NCBI RefSeq assembly: GCF_902712855.1
Contig: NZ_LR743507.1
Span: forward strand, 5,442,501-5,506,500
Source: Variovorax paradoxus
GTDB taxonomy: Bacteria > Pseudomonadota > Gammaproteobacteria > Burkholderiales > Burkholderiaceae_C
Direction: 5' to 3'
Length of the DNA: 64,000 bases
In this document: in pieces, positions 26,428 to 33,838 of the stretch
Layout: every line of letters starts with the position of its first letter
Position numbering within the stretch: position 1 is the first letter of the stretch
Made by a program: the position numbers and the translations under genes
Notes under the pieces: model-generated
Seen by the model: only the letters and a program-made list of their open reading frames with translations
Database searches by the model: none
Told to the model about the DNA's origin: nothing

Positions 26428-26547
26428 TCAGTCGCCGAACCAGAGCAGCAGCCAGACGCTGACCGAGCCGAGCACCATCGTCATGAGCACGACCTGGCCG
26501 GTCGTAGGCAACGGCCTGTCCATCCAGCGTTCGATGTTTTTCGACAT
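26428..26547 (-). CDS. small single-pass membrane protein
   Basis: 39 aa: a charged start (MSKNIERWMDR) then a hydrophobic helix (VVLMTMVLGSVSVWLLLWF) and stop. GGGGGA and GAGG precede the ATG. It is too short for domain calls and no homologue is recognised, but codon pattern, SD and a clean transmembrane helix support a real gene. It lies alone in the gap between the adhesin operon and ogt, on the same strand as both. Confidence 0.5.
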   Translation of the reverse strand: MSKNIERWMDRPLPTTGQVVLMTMVLGSVSVWLLLWFGD

Positions 26548-26661
26548 CCTCGTCCCCCCATCCTTGGGATGGGGATGCAGCGTGACGCAACTGCGCGCTC
26601 CTGTCAAAGCAGTGGAAATACCTCTCCCCCTGTGCGGCGCCCGATCAGGAAATCGAAGGAC

Positions 26662-27237
26662 TCAGAACGGCAGCTGCATCGTTTCCGCCTGCGCATTTTT
26701 TTCGTCGATGCGCGCATCGGCCGCCGGCAGCGCGCCTTCGTGCTCGAGCAGACGGCGCTTGCGGAAGACACCGCCGGCATAGCCCTTGAGATCGCCGTTG
26801 CGGCCGATCACGCGATGGCAAGGCACGACGATGCCGACCGGGTTCGATCCGTTGGCCGCGCCGATGTCGATGGCCGCGCGCGGATCGTCGAAACCCAGCA
26901 GCTTCGCGAGCTCGCCGTAGCTGGTAGTGCGTCCCGCCGGAATGCGGCGCAGCGCGGCCCACACCTTGCGCTGCAGCGCATCGCCCAGCGTGGCGACGGG
27001 CAGGGCATCGATGGCCGCGAGCTCGCCATCGAAGTAGCGCTCCATGGCAGCGGCCACCGCATGCGGTGCATCGCCTTCGCTCAGCGCCACCTCGTCGTCG
27101 TGCAGTTGCAGCAGAAGGCGATGCAGGCGGGCGCGGTGATCGGCGAAGTCCAGCGCATGGATCGCGCAGTCGTTGTCGGTGACGAGAAGAAGCTCGCCCA
27201 GCGGCGAGGCCAGACGGCTCAGTTGCAGCTTCAGCAT
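26662..27237 (-). CDS. ogt: methylated-DNA--protein-cysteine S-methyltransferase
   Basis: 191 aa. Repairs O6-methylguanine by transferring the methyl to its own Cys (suicide enzyme). Active site VVPCHRVIG, Cys140. The upstream helix has RRIPAGRTTSYGELAKLLG, with the Arg finger region, and the motif after the Cys is NGDLKGYAGG. The N-terminal ribonuclease-like half is present. Start at 27237 is supported by GAGGG about 9 nt upstream. An open frame to 27321 lacks similarity. No Ada-type regulatory domain is fused, so this is the constitutive Ogt type. Confidence 0.95.
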   Translation of the reverse strand: MLKLQLSRLASPLGELLLVTDNDCAIHALDFADHRARLHRLLLQLHDDEVALSEGDAPHAVAAAMERYFDGELAAIDALPVATLGDALQRKVWAALRRIPAGRTTSYGELAKLLGFDDPRAAIDIGAANGSNPVGIVVPCHRVIGRNGDLKGYAGGVFRKRRLLEHEGALPAADARIDEKNAQAETMQLPF

Positions 27238-27367
27238 GATGGTGCCCTCGGAAAGGAGAAGGCGGCAGGGGCCGCGGACATTCACATGCTGCGCGTTCCC
27301 TTCCGCCTCGGCTGGCCGCATCCGGACATCGATGTGCGGCCGATGCCGCCTGCCTCTCAGCGCTCGT

Positions 27368-28702
27368 TCAGGCGTGCGCCTTGATCGAATCCGCGAGCGT
27401 GTTCACCAGCGTGTCGATGTGCGACTTCTCCACGATGTAAGGCGGCGCGATCACCAGCACGTCGCCCGCGGGCCGCACGAGCGCGCCCTTGTGGAAGCAG
27501 TCGAGGAAGATGTCGTAGGCGCGCTTGCCCGGCGTGCCCGCGATGGGTGCGAGCTCCACCGCCGCGGCCAGGCCGAGGCTGCGGATGCTGACCACGTTGG
27601 GCAGGCCCTTGAACGCGCTGTGGAAGGCATCGCCCAGCACCTTGCCCATTTCGCCGGCGCGCGCGAAGAGGTTCTCCTGCTTGAACAGGTCGAGCGTGGC
27701 GACGGCCGCGGCGCAGGCCACCGGATGGCCCGAGTAGGTGTAGCCGTGGAAGAACTCGACCACGTGCTCGGGCGCGTCGGTCTTCATCATCGCGTCGTAG
27801 AGCTTGTCGCGGCAGATCACGCCGCCCAGCGGAATGACGCCGTTGGTCACGCACTTGGCGAAGTTCAGCATGTCGGGCACCACGCCGAAATAGTCGGACG
27901 CGAAGTTGGTGCCCATGCGGCCGAAGCCGGTGATGACCTCGTCGAAGATCAGCAGGATGCCGTGCTTGTCGCAGATCTCGCGCAGGCGCTTCAGGTAGCC
28001 CCTGGGCGGCAGGTACCAGCCCGCCGAACCGGCCACCGGCTCCACGATGATCGCGGCCACGTTGCTCGGGTCGTGCAGCGGCAGGATGCGGGTTTCGAGC
28101 TCGACCAGCGGGTCTTCGGCCCATACCGGTTCCTCGTTGTGGATGTACGCATGGTTCACCGGGTCGTGAATGAAGCGCATGTGGTCCACGCGCGGCAGGA
28201 AGGCCGAGCCGAACACCTTGCGGTTGCCCGGGATGCCGCCCACCGACATGCCGCCGAAGCCCACGCCGTGGTAGCCCTTCTCGCGGCCGATGAACACGTT
28301 GCGGTGGCCCTCGCCGCGCGCGCGGTGGTAGGCCAGCGCCACCTTCATCGAGGTGTCGGCGGCCTCGGAGCCCGAGTTGCAGAACAGCACCTTGTTGAGG
28401 TCTCCCGGGGCCAGCGACGCGATTCGCTCCGCCGCCTCGAAGGCGCGGTCGTTGCTGACCTGAAATGCGGTGGCGTAGTCGAGCGTGTCGAGCTGCTTCT
28501 TGATGGCCTCGTTGATCGGCTTGCGGTTGTGGCCCGCGCCCACGCACCACAGCGAGGAGATGCCGTCGATCACCTTCCTGCCGTCGTGCGTGGTGAACTC
28601 CATGCCGTCGGCCGCCACGAACACGCGCGGGTCCTTGCGGAAATGACGGTTGGGGGTGAAGGGCAACCACTGGTTGTCCATGTTGAAGTCCTGGTAGGCC
28701 AT
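27368..28702 (-). CDS. omega-amino acid--pyruvate aminotransferase (class III)
   Basis: 444 aa PLP enzyme. It opens NQWLPFTPNRHFRKDPRVF, typical of beta-alanine/omega-amino acid:pyruvate transaminases. PLP motifs: CNSGSEAADTSMKVA (phosphate), ILLIFDEVITGFGRMG (Asp to pyridine N), Schiff-base Lys283 in FAKCVTNGVIPLGG, and GYTYSGHPVACAAA. These enzymes pass amino groups from beta-alanine, amines or putrescine-type substrates to pyruvate. AGGAG precedes the ATG. It stands alone with the structured repeat upstream. The substrate range cannot be fixed from sequence. Confidence 0.92.
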   Translation of the reverse strand: MAYQDFNMDNQWLPFTPNRHFRKDPRVFVAADGMEFTTHDGRKVIDGISSLWCVGAGHNRKPINEAIKKQLDTLDYATAFQVSNDRAFEAAERIASLAPGDLNKVLFCNSGSEAADTSMKVALAYHRARGEGHRNVFIGREKGYHGVGFGGMSVGGIPGNRKVFGSAFLPRVDHMRFIHDPVNHAYIHNEEPVWAEDPLVELETRILPLHDPSNVAAIIVEPVAGSAGWYLPPRGYLKRLREICDKHGILLIFDEVITGFGRMGTNFASDYFGVVPDMLNFAKCVTNGVIPLGGVICRDKLYDAMMKTDAPEHVVEFFHGYTYSGHPVACAAAVATLDLFKQENLFARAGEMGKVLGDAFHSAFKGLPNVVSIRSLGLAAAVELAPIAGTPGKRAYDIFLDCFHKGALVRPAGDVLVIAPPYIVEKSHIDTLVNTLADSIKAHA

Positions 28703-28775
28703 GTCTCGCTCCTGAGGATATGGGGTCGGGGAAAATCGCGATTCTGGCACCCCTGCCACAATCACGCCCGGACAT

Positions 28776-28868
28776 CGCTCACCCCCAGGCTCGGCCCCTT
28801 CGTGTGGCCGCCACCCCCTCACCGGGGGCAACGCCAGCGGCCCGGCGAAGCCGGTTCCGCGGTGTCCC
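28776..28868 (+). repeat. structured intergenic repeat, diverged copy
   Basis: CGCTCACCCCCAGG start, CACCCCCTCACCGGGGG segment, then arms AACGCC (28830-28835)/GGTGTC (28861-28866), GCGG/CCGC and CCGGC-GAA-GCCGG. Unlike the other copies it lies between divergent gene starts, not after a stop codon. Confidence 0.75.
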
Positions 28869-28921
28869 CGAACAGGCATGCGGCCCGGCCGCCTGCCGAG
28901 TGACCCGTTAATTGAACTGAT

Positions 28922-29779
28922 ATGACGACAAACACGCCGGCCTACATCCTGAACCTCTCGTGCCCCGACCGCACGGGCATCGTGCATGCCGTGTCGGGCT
29001 TCCTGCTCGAGCGAGGCGCCAACATCGAAGAGGCCGCCCAGTACAACGACCACGACACGGGCCTGTTCTTCATGCGGGTGCGCTTCGCCTGCAGCGCGCA
29101 CAGCGAAGCCTCGCTGCGCGACGAGCTGAAGACATTCGCCGCCGGTTTCGGCATGACACTCCAGCTGCACGCCGCCGCGCAGCCGATGAAGACGGTCATC
29201 CTGGTGAGCAAGGAAGGCCACTGCCTCAACGACCTGCTGTTCCGCTGGAAGAGCGGCCTGCTGGCGATCGACGTGCGCGCCATCATCTCGAACCATCGCG
29301 ACTTCTACCAGCTCGCGGCCAGCTACAACGTGCCGTTCCACCACATCCCGCTGACGGCCGCGACCAAGGCGCAGGCCGAGGCGAAGCAGCTCGAGATCAT
29401 CGAGGCCGAAGGTGCCGAGCTGGTCGTGCTGGCGCGCTACATGCAGATCCTGAGCGACAACATGTGCCGCAACCTGTCGGGCCGCGCGATCAACATCCAC
29501 CACTCGTTCCTGCCGAGCTTCAAGGGCGCCAAGCCCTACTACCAGGCGCACGACCGCGGGGTGAAACTGATCGGCGCCACCGCCCACTACGTGACGGCCG
29601 ACCTCGACGAAGGCCCGATCATCGAGCAGGACGTGGCCCGCGCCGACCACACCGACACGGTCGAGGACCTCACGGCCCGCGGCCGCGACACCGAGAGCCA
29701 GGTGCTGGCGCGCGCGGTGAAGTGGCACAGCGAGCACCGCGTGCTGCTCAACGGCCATCGCACGGTCGTGTTTCGCTGA
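28922..29779 (+). CDS. purU: formyltetrahydrofolate deformylase
   Basis: 285 aa. Hydrolyses 10-formyl-THF to formate and THF, balancing one-carbon pools and feeding PurT. An N-terminal ACT domain (LSCPDRTGIVHAVSGFL, NIEEAAQYND) precedes the formyltransferase-fold domain. Catalytic triad residues are in INIHHSFLPSF (Asn, His) and VTADLDEGPIIEQ (Asp). Length is normal. No SD; GTTAAT ends 9 nt before the ATG, suggesting a leaderless message. The structured repeat lies just upstream. Confidence 0.96.
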   Translation: MTTNTPAYILNLSCPDRTGIVHAVSGFLLERGANIEEAAQYNDHDTGLFFMRVRFACSAHSEASLRDELKTFAAGFGMTLQLHAAAQPMKTVILVSKEGHCLNDLLFRWKSGLLAIDVRAIISNHRDFYQLAASYNVPFHHIPLTAATKAQAEAKQLEIIEAEGAELVVLARYMQILSDNMCRNLSGRAINIHHSFLPSFKGAKPYYQAHDRGVKLIGATAHYVTADLDEGPIIEQDVARADHTDTVEDLTARGRDTESQVLARAVKWHSEHRVLLNGHRTVVFR

Positions 29780-29851
29780 AATCCGGCGCATCACCCGCCA
29801 CCCGCCTTGTAAGCGGGTGTAGCATCCCGCGCCAAACGAGGAGAAGGCGCA

Positions 29852-30574
29852 ATGCGACGTTGGATCGGTGGGGGTTTGCTGGCCGTGCTTGCGGCCGGCC
29901 TGTTCGGGTGCGCGGCCAGCGGGCCACGGTTTTCGGAAATGGCCGGCAGCATGCCGTCGCTCGGCGAGAACGAGGGGCGGATCTACTTCTACCGGAACTC
30001 GATCATGGGCGCGGCGCTGCAGCCCGAGGTCACAGTCAACGGACAGGTCGTCGGCAAGTCGCGGCCGAACAGCTTCTTCTACATCGACCGCCCGGCGGGC
30101 ACCTACCGGGCCAGTGCCCGCACCGAGGCCGAAGCCACCATCGACGTGGTGCTGCGGCCGAAGCAGACGGCCTATGTGCTGATGAGCATGAACTTCGGCA
30201 TTGCCGTCGGACGTCCCGGCTTCGAACGCGTCTCCGAGGCGGAAGGCCGCCAGGAACTGCAATCGCTGGCCTACGACGACAGCCTGCCCGCGGCCAGGAC
30301 CGCGAAGGCCGCTGTGCCGGACGCCAGACCCACAGCACCGGCAGCGCCTTCGCCGGTCGTCCCGGCGGCCATAGCGACCGCAGTCGTCGCCCAGCCTGCC
30401 GTGGCGGCGCGGCCGATCGAGGCGATCCCGGCACCGGCTGCCGCTGCTGCCGCCGCGCCGACGCCGCCGCCTTTGACCGCACCCCGCGTCGCAGCCACCG
30501 CGCCTTCCGAGACTGCACCGTTCGCCCGGACACCGCTGAACGATCTGCGACTGCTCCTGCCGGCCAACCGCTGA
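29852..30574 (+). CDS. DUF2846 lipoprotein
   Basis: 240 aa. Lipobox GLFGC, Cys20. The DUF2846 beta domain spans ~40-150 (GRIYFYRNSIMGAALQPEV, SRPNSFFYIDRPAGTYRAS). The last ~90 residues are a disordered Ala/Pro-rich tail. Family proteins are envelope lipoproteins of unknown role. GAGGAGAAGG before the ATG is a strong SD, and TAGCAT (29819-29824) may be the -10. The protease-like gene follows after 11 bp, so the two form an operon of envelope proteins. Confidence 0.82.
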   Translation: MRRWIGGGLLAVLAAGLFGCAASGPRFSEMAGSMPSLGENEGRIYFYRNSIMGAALQPEVTVNGQVVGKSRPNSFFYIDRPAGTYRASARTEAEATIDVVLRPKQTAYVLMSMNFGIAVGRPGFERVSEAEGRQELQSLAYDDSLPAARTAKAAVPDARPTAPAAPSPVVPAAIATAVVAQPAVAARPIEAIPAPAAAAAAAPTPPPLTAPRVAATAPSETAPFARTPLNDLRLLLPANR

Positions 30575-30585
30575 ACCCACCCGCC

Positions 30586-31872
30586 ATGACATTCAAGTTT
30601 TCCCCGGCGCGCGCAGCGCTCGCCTCGTTCGCCGTCGCCCTGCCCGTGCTCACCGCTTCTGCCCAGGAAGCTCGGCAAGGCGCCGATCTCGCACCCGATG
30701 CGCTGTTCGCGCGCGTGTCGCCCAGCGTGTGGGTGGTGCAGGCGAGCGACGCGCAAGGCAGGGTGCTGGCCACCGGCAGTGCCGTCGCCACCGGGCCCGG
30801 CACCGCGGTCACGAGCTGCCAGCTGCTCGCCAAGGCCAGCACGGTGGCGCTGAAGCGCGACAACGTCAGCTATGGCGCAACGCTGGCGTTGCCGGACCCC
30901 GAACGCGATCTCTGCCAGCTGCGCATTGCCAACTTCAATGCGCCCGCCATCGCCGTCGCGCCGGCGAGCGCCCTGCAGGTCGGCATGCCGCTGTATGCCA
31001 TCGGTTCGCCCCGGGGCCGGGAACTGACATTGGGCACCGGCATGCTGGCGGGCCTGCGCCGCGGCAACGCCGGAGAGCTTGAAGCGCTGCAGCTCGCCGC
31101 CGCGCCCGAGGCGGGACTCGGCGGCGCCGGCCTGTTCGACGCGCAGGGGCGGCTCGCCGGGCTCGTCAGCGCGGCGCCCGCGGGCTCGAACGCGGCCAGG
31201 CTCGCCGTGCCTGCGTCATGGATCGCGGAACTGCCGGCGCGCGGCCGGCTGGCGGCCGAGGCGGCGAAGAACCTTCCGGTGTCCACGGCATCGGCATCCG
31301 CTTCGCCTGCCATGTCGGAAACGGCGCGTCCGAGCGTCATCGAATACCAGTTGCACGACCGTCTCAGCAACACCTACCGCAAGGTGATCTATCGCGCCGA
31401 TGCGGCGACGGACGATCGCCTCAGCTTCAACAGCGGCGGCTGGGTCGAGAAGCCCGGCGGCGAGGTGGTCAGCGTGACGTCGGCGATCGCAGGCGAGTTC
31501 GATTCGGCCATGCCGCCGGGCGGATGGGCCAAGGAGAACCTGAAGGAAGCCGCGGCCTGGAGGGCCCGCTACTCGACCACGCTCGGAGGTGTCCGCGTCA
31601 ACATGGACCTGAATGCGACGGTGATGGAAGACACCACGCTCACGCTCGGCGGCAGGGAATTCAAGGTCGTGCGGATCGAATACAGGGGCTACACCCAGCG
31701 CTTCGCCAACGCAGGCGCGGTGGGCGGCAATCAGTACGGCAAGTACGCCGCCAACGCGTGGTTCTCACAGGAACTGGGTCGCGTGGTCCGATTCGAGGTC
31801 GACACACGCGGCGGCGCGAGCGGCGGTGCGTTCCAGGTCAGGGAAACCCTCGAGCTGGTCAGCATCCGCTAG
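30586..31872 (+). CDS. exported trypsin-fold protein with lost active site and CNP-type C-terminal domain
   Basis: 428 aa with signal peptide (ALASFAVALPVLTASA). Residues ~35-215 follow a trypsin-like two-barrel layout (GSAVATGPGTAVTSCQLLAKA, DPERDLCQLRI, AIGSPRGRELTLGTGMLAG, GLGGAGLFDAQGRLAGLVS). The catalytic His position is Cys/Gln and the GxSGG motif reads GLGGAG with no Ser, so it should be inactive. The Asp position survives. A second, unrecognised beta-rich domain (~240-428; YQLHDRLSNTYRKVIYRAD, EYRGYTQRFANAGAV) follows. A binding role is more likely than proteolysis. A hairpin terminator is 25 bp past the stop. Confidence 0.75.
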   Translation: MTFKFSPARAALASFAVALPVLTASAQEARQGADLAPDALFARVSPSVWVVQASDAQGRVLATGSAVATGPGTAVTSCQLLAKASTVALKRDNVSYGATLALPDPERDLCQLRIANFNAPAIAVAPASALQVGMPLYAIGSPRGRELTLGTGMLAGLRRGNAGELEALQLAAAPEAGLGGAGLFDAQGRLAGLVSAAPAGSNAARLAVPASWIAELPARGRLAAEAAKNLPVSTASASASPAMSETARPSVIEYQLHDRLSNTYRKVIYRADAATDDRLSFNSGGWVEKPGGEVVSVTSAIAGEFDSAMPPGGWAKENLKEAAAWRARYSTTLGGVRVNMDLNATVMEDTTLTLGGREFKVVRIEYRGYTQRFANAGAVGGNQYGKYAANAWFSQELGRVVRFEVDTRGGASGGAFQVRETLELVSIR

Positions 31873-31897
31873 CGCCCGCGCACGCGAAATCCGATAT

Positions 31898-31921
31898 GGG
31901 GCCGCCGTGTGCGGCGGCCCC
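31898..31921. terminator. hairpin between convergent genes
   Basis: GGGGCCGCC (31898-31906), loop GTGTGC, GGCGGCCCC (31913-31921): perfect 9-bp stem. There is no T-run, so it may be a rho-dependent or weak bidirectional terminator. Confidence 0.6.
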
Positions 31922-31929
31922 GGCACCCG

Positions 31930-32304
31930 TCAGTTGCGATTCGGGTTGTTCGGCCGGCGGTCGTAGCGGTTCGGCACGCCGTCGCCGTCGCGGTCCCATC
32001 GGCCCGCGCTGTACTGCCAGCGGCCGCCTTCCTGGCGCCATTCCGGTGCACGGTAGGCATAGCCCGGACGCGCACGGACCCAGGTACCGCCGATCCACAC
32101 ATGGCGGCCACCGCGCCATTCATAGTGCCCCGGCGCCCAGGCATAGCCGCGGCGCGGCGGGGGCACGCGCTCGAAGCGCGGCGGAGGCGGTGCCACCTGC
32201 ACGGTGACCACGGGTTGTGCCTGCGCCGCAGTGGGAACAGTCAATGCACCCACCGACAGGAGCGAAGCCGCGCCGATGGAAAAAGCCAATGCGATCGTTT
32301 TCAT
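31930..32304 (-). CDS. YXWGXW repeat-containing exported protein
   Basis: 124 aa. Signal peptide MKTIALAFSIGAASLLSVGALTVPTAAQA. Mature part is Pro/Arg/Tyr/Trp rich with YXWGXW-type repeats (GYAWAPGHYEWRGGRHVW, GYAYRAPEWRQEGGRWQY) and a calcium-like DRDGDGVPNRYDRRP motif at the end. Family proteins are small envelope proteins of unknown role, common in Burkholderiales. GAGGAG sets the ATG at 32304. It is a single-gene unit on the minus strand. Confidence 0.85.
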   Translation of the reverse strand: MKTIALAFSIGAASLLSVGALTVPTAAQAQPVVTVQVAPPPPRFERVPPPRRGYAWAPGHYEWRGGRHVWIGGTWVRARPGYAYRAPEWRQEGGRWQYSAGRWDRDGDGVPNRYDRRPNNPNRN

Positions 32305-32449
32305 GAAGGACTCCTCATGAGTTGTTGGAGGAAGCTTCATGCTGCCCAGCCCATGTGAACCGCCTGTAAGCGGTACGCGAAATCTTGTGTAGAGCTGTGA
32401 CGCGCTTTTCAGGGGCCCGCCAGCCCCGGTTTGCGGCTTTTGCGAGCGC

Positions 32450-33772
32450 TCACTCTTCCAGTTCGCGAAGGTCGATGGCCGCGGCCATGGCCGCATGGCC
32501 GGCCTTGTTCGGGTGCAGGTGATCGCCCGAATCGAACAACGGATTCAGCGCCTGCGGGTCGGCAGGGTCGCGCAGTGCGGCGTCGAAATCGATCACGCCG
32601 TCGATGTCCTGGCGGCTTCGGATCCAGCGGTTGACGGCCTCGCGCAGCGCCTCGTTCGCACCATTCCAGTAAGGCGTGTTCTTGAACGGCGGCACGGTGC
32701 CCAGCAGCAGCTTCACGCCCTTGGCGCGGGCCTGCTTGACGAGCTGCTGCAGCCCTTCGGTGATGCGCTCGGCCGTGGGCCAGTCGCGGCTCGCCAGTTC
32801 GGCGCCCGGCACGCGCGCGAACACGGTGCGGCCGATGTCGTTGGTGCCGAGCAGCACGATCGCGTGGGTCACGCCGCTCTGCCGCAAGGCATCGAGCTCG
32901 AAACGCGAAAGGCCGCTGGGCCCGACGCCATCGCTCAGCAGGCGATTGCCGCCGATGCCGGCATTGAGCACCGCCACGTCCTGCCCGGCCGGCCGCGTGT
33001 CGCGAAGGCGCGTGGCCAGCATGTCGGGGTACGCGCCGAAGGAGCCCTCCGACGTGCCCGCGGTGATGGAGTCGCCGAAGGCCACCACGGTGCGCACCGG
33101 CTTCGTGGTCAGCACGTCGAGCCCGGTCACGATCTGGTTGAGCACCAGCGGCGTGGGGTTCTTCAGCTTGGGCGCGCCCACCGCATTGCCGGCGGCCACC
33201 CAGGCGGTGCCCGGCTCCGGCATGGACACGGTCGAGAACGGCGTGGCGCGATCGAAGAACGCGCTCACCACCACCGTCTGTCCCGCCTGCACGGGAAGCT
33301 CCACGCCGTCGCTCCACGCATCGGCGCCTGGCGCGATGGTCAGGCTGGTGCGGCCTCCGAAATGCAGGACACGCAACGTGGCGGGCGAGAACGCATCGCC
33401 ACCCGTGCCACGCGCGGCAGTCGCGGCCGCGATGCGCAACGGCGTCTTGCCGAAGCGGTTCGAAAAGCGGATGCGGATGCGCTCGCCGTCCAGCGAGAGT
33501 TCGATCTGCTGGCGCAGCGTCTGGCCGCGCAGGTCATTGCCCGCCGGCGACGAAAAGGTGGGGCCACCGGGACCCGCAGCCATCTCGCGGAAGTCGAGCG
33601 GCGCCACGGCCCAGCTCGCAACCCAATGCGCCTCGGCGGGTTGACGGGGAAGGTCGCCATCTCGTGTAACGGCATGCACACCCAGGGCAAGCAATGCCAG
33701 GCAACAGGCAGTCACCCAATGCGCCATCGTCACATCGCGCAAGCGTGCCGCCCAAATGGAAACCAGTTTCAT
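32450..33772 (-). CDS. SGNH/GDSL family hydrolase
   Basis: 440 aa. N-terminal signal (MAHWVTACCLALLALGVHA). The true start may be Met16 at 33727. An N-terminal beta domain (~50-220) precedes the SGNH fold. Block I VVAFGDSITAGTSEGSFG has catalytic Ser235, block II NAGIGGNRLL, block III LLGTNDIG, block V DHLHPNKAGH with the catalytic Asp and His. It is an esterase/lipase-type enzyme, exported. Substrate unknown; this two-domain form is common among plant-associated bacteria and may act on acylated carbohydrates. No operon partner is evident: the carboxylase gene upstream on the same strand ends 66 bp away. Confidence 0.88.
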   Translation of the reverse strand: MKLVSIWAARLRDVTMAHWVTACCLALLALGVHAVTRDGDLPRQPAEAHWVASWAVAPLDFREMAAGPGGPTFSSPAGNDLRGQTLRQQIELSLDGERIRIRFSNRFGKTPLRIAAATAARGTGGDAFSPATLRVLHFGGRTSLTIAPGADAWSDGVELPVQAGQTVVVSAFFDRATPFSTVSMPEPGTAWVAAGNAVGAPKLKNPTPLVLNQIVTGLDVLTTKPVRTVVAFGDSITAGTSEGSFGAYPDMLATRLRDTRPAGQDVAVLNAGIGGNRLLSDGVGPSGLSRFELDALRQSGVTHAIVLLGTNDIGRTVFARVPGAELASRDWPTAERITEGLQQLVKQARAKGVKLLLGTVPPFKNTPYWNGANEALREAVNRWIRSRQDIDGVIDFDAALRDPADPQALNPLFDSGDHLHPNKAGHAAMAAAIDLRELEE

Positions 33773-33838
33773 CCGCGCAAAGCCAGCCAGTGTACGGAGG
33801 CATGGAGTCCTTGCGTGTGACGAGGTCTAGGAGATCGG

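Larger units (their letters stand above)
26182..26661. other. 480-bp spacer between adhesin operon and ogt
   Basis: Holds the candidate promoter of the adhesin operon (26182-26260), the two 20-bp direct repeats, a run of CGCGC-rich short repeats near 26360-26420 and one 39-residue membrane-protein gene. I see no other coding signal. Confidence 0.5.
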
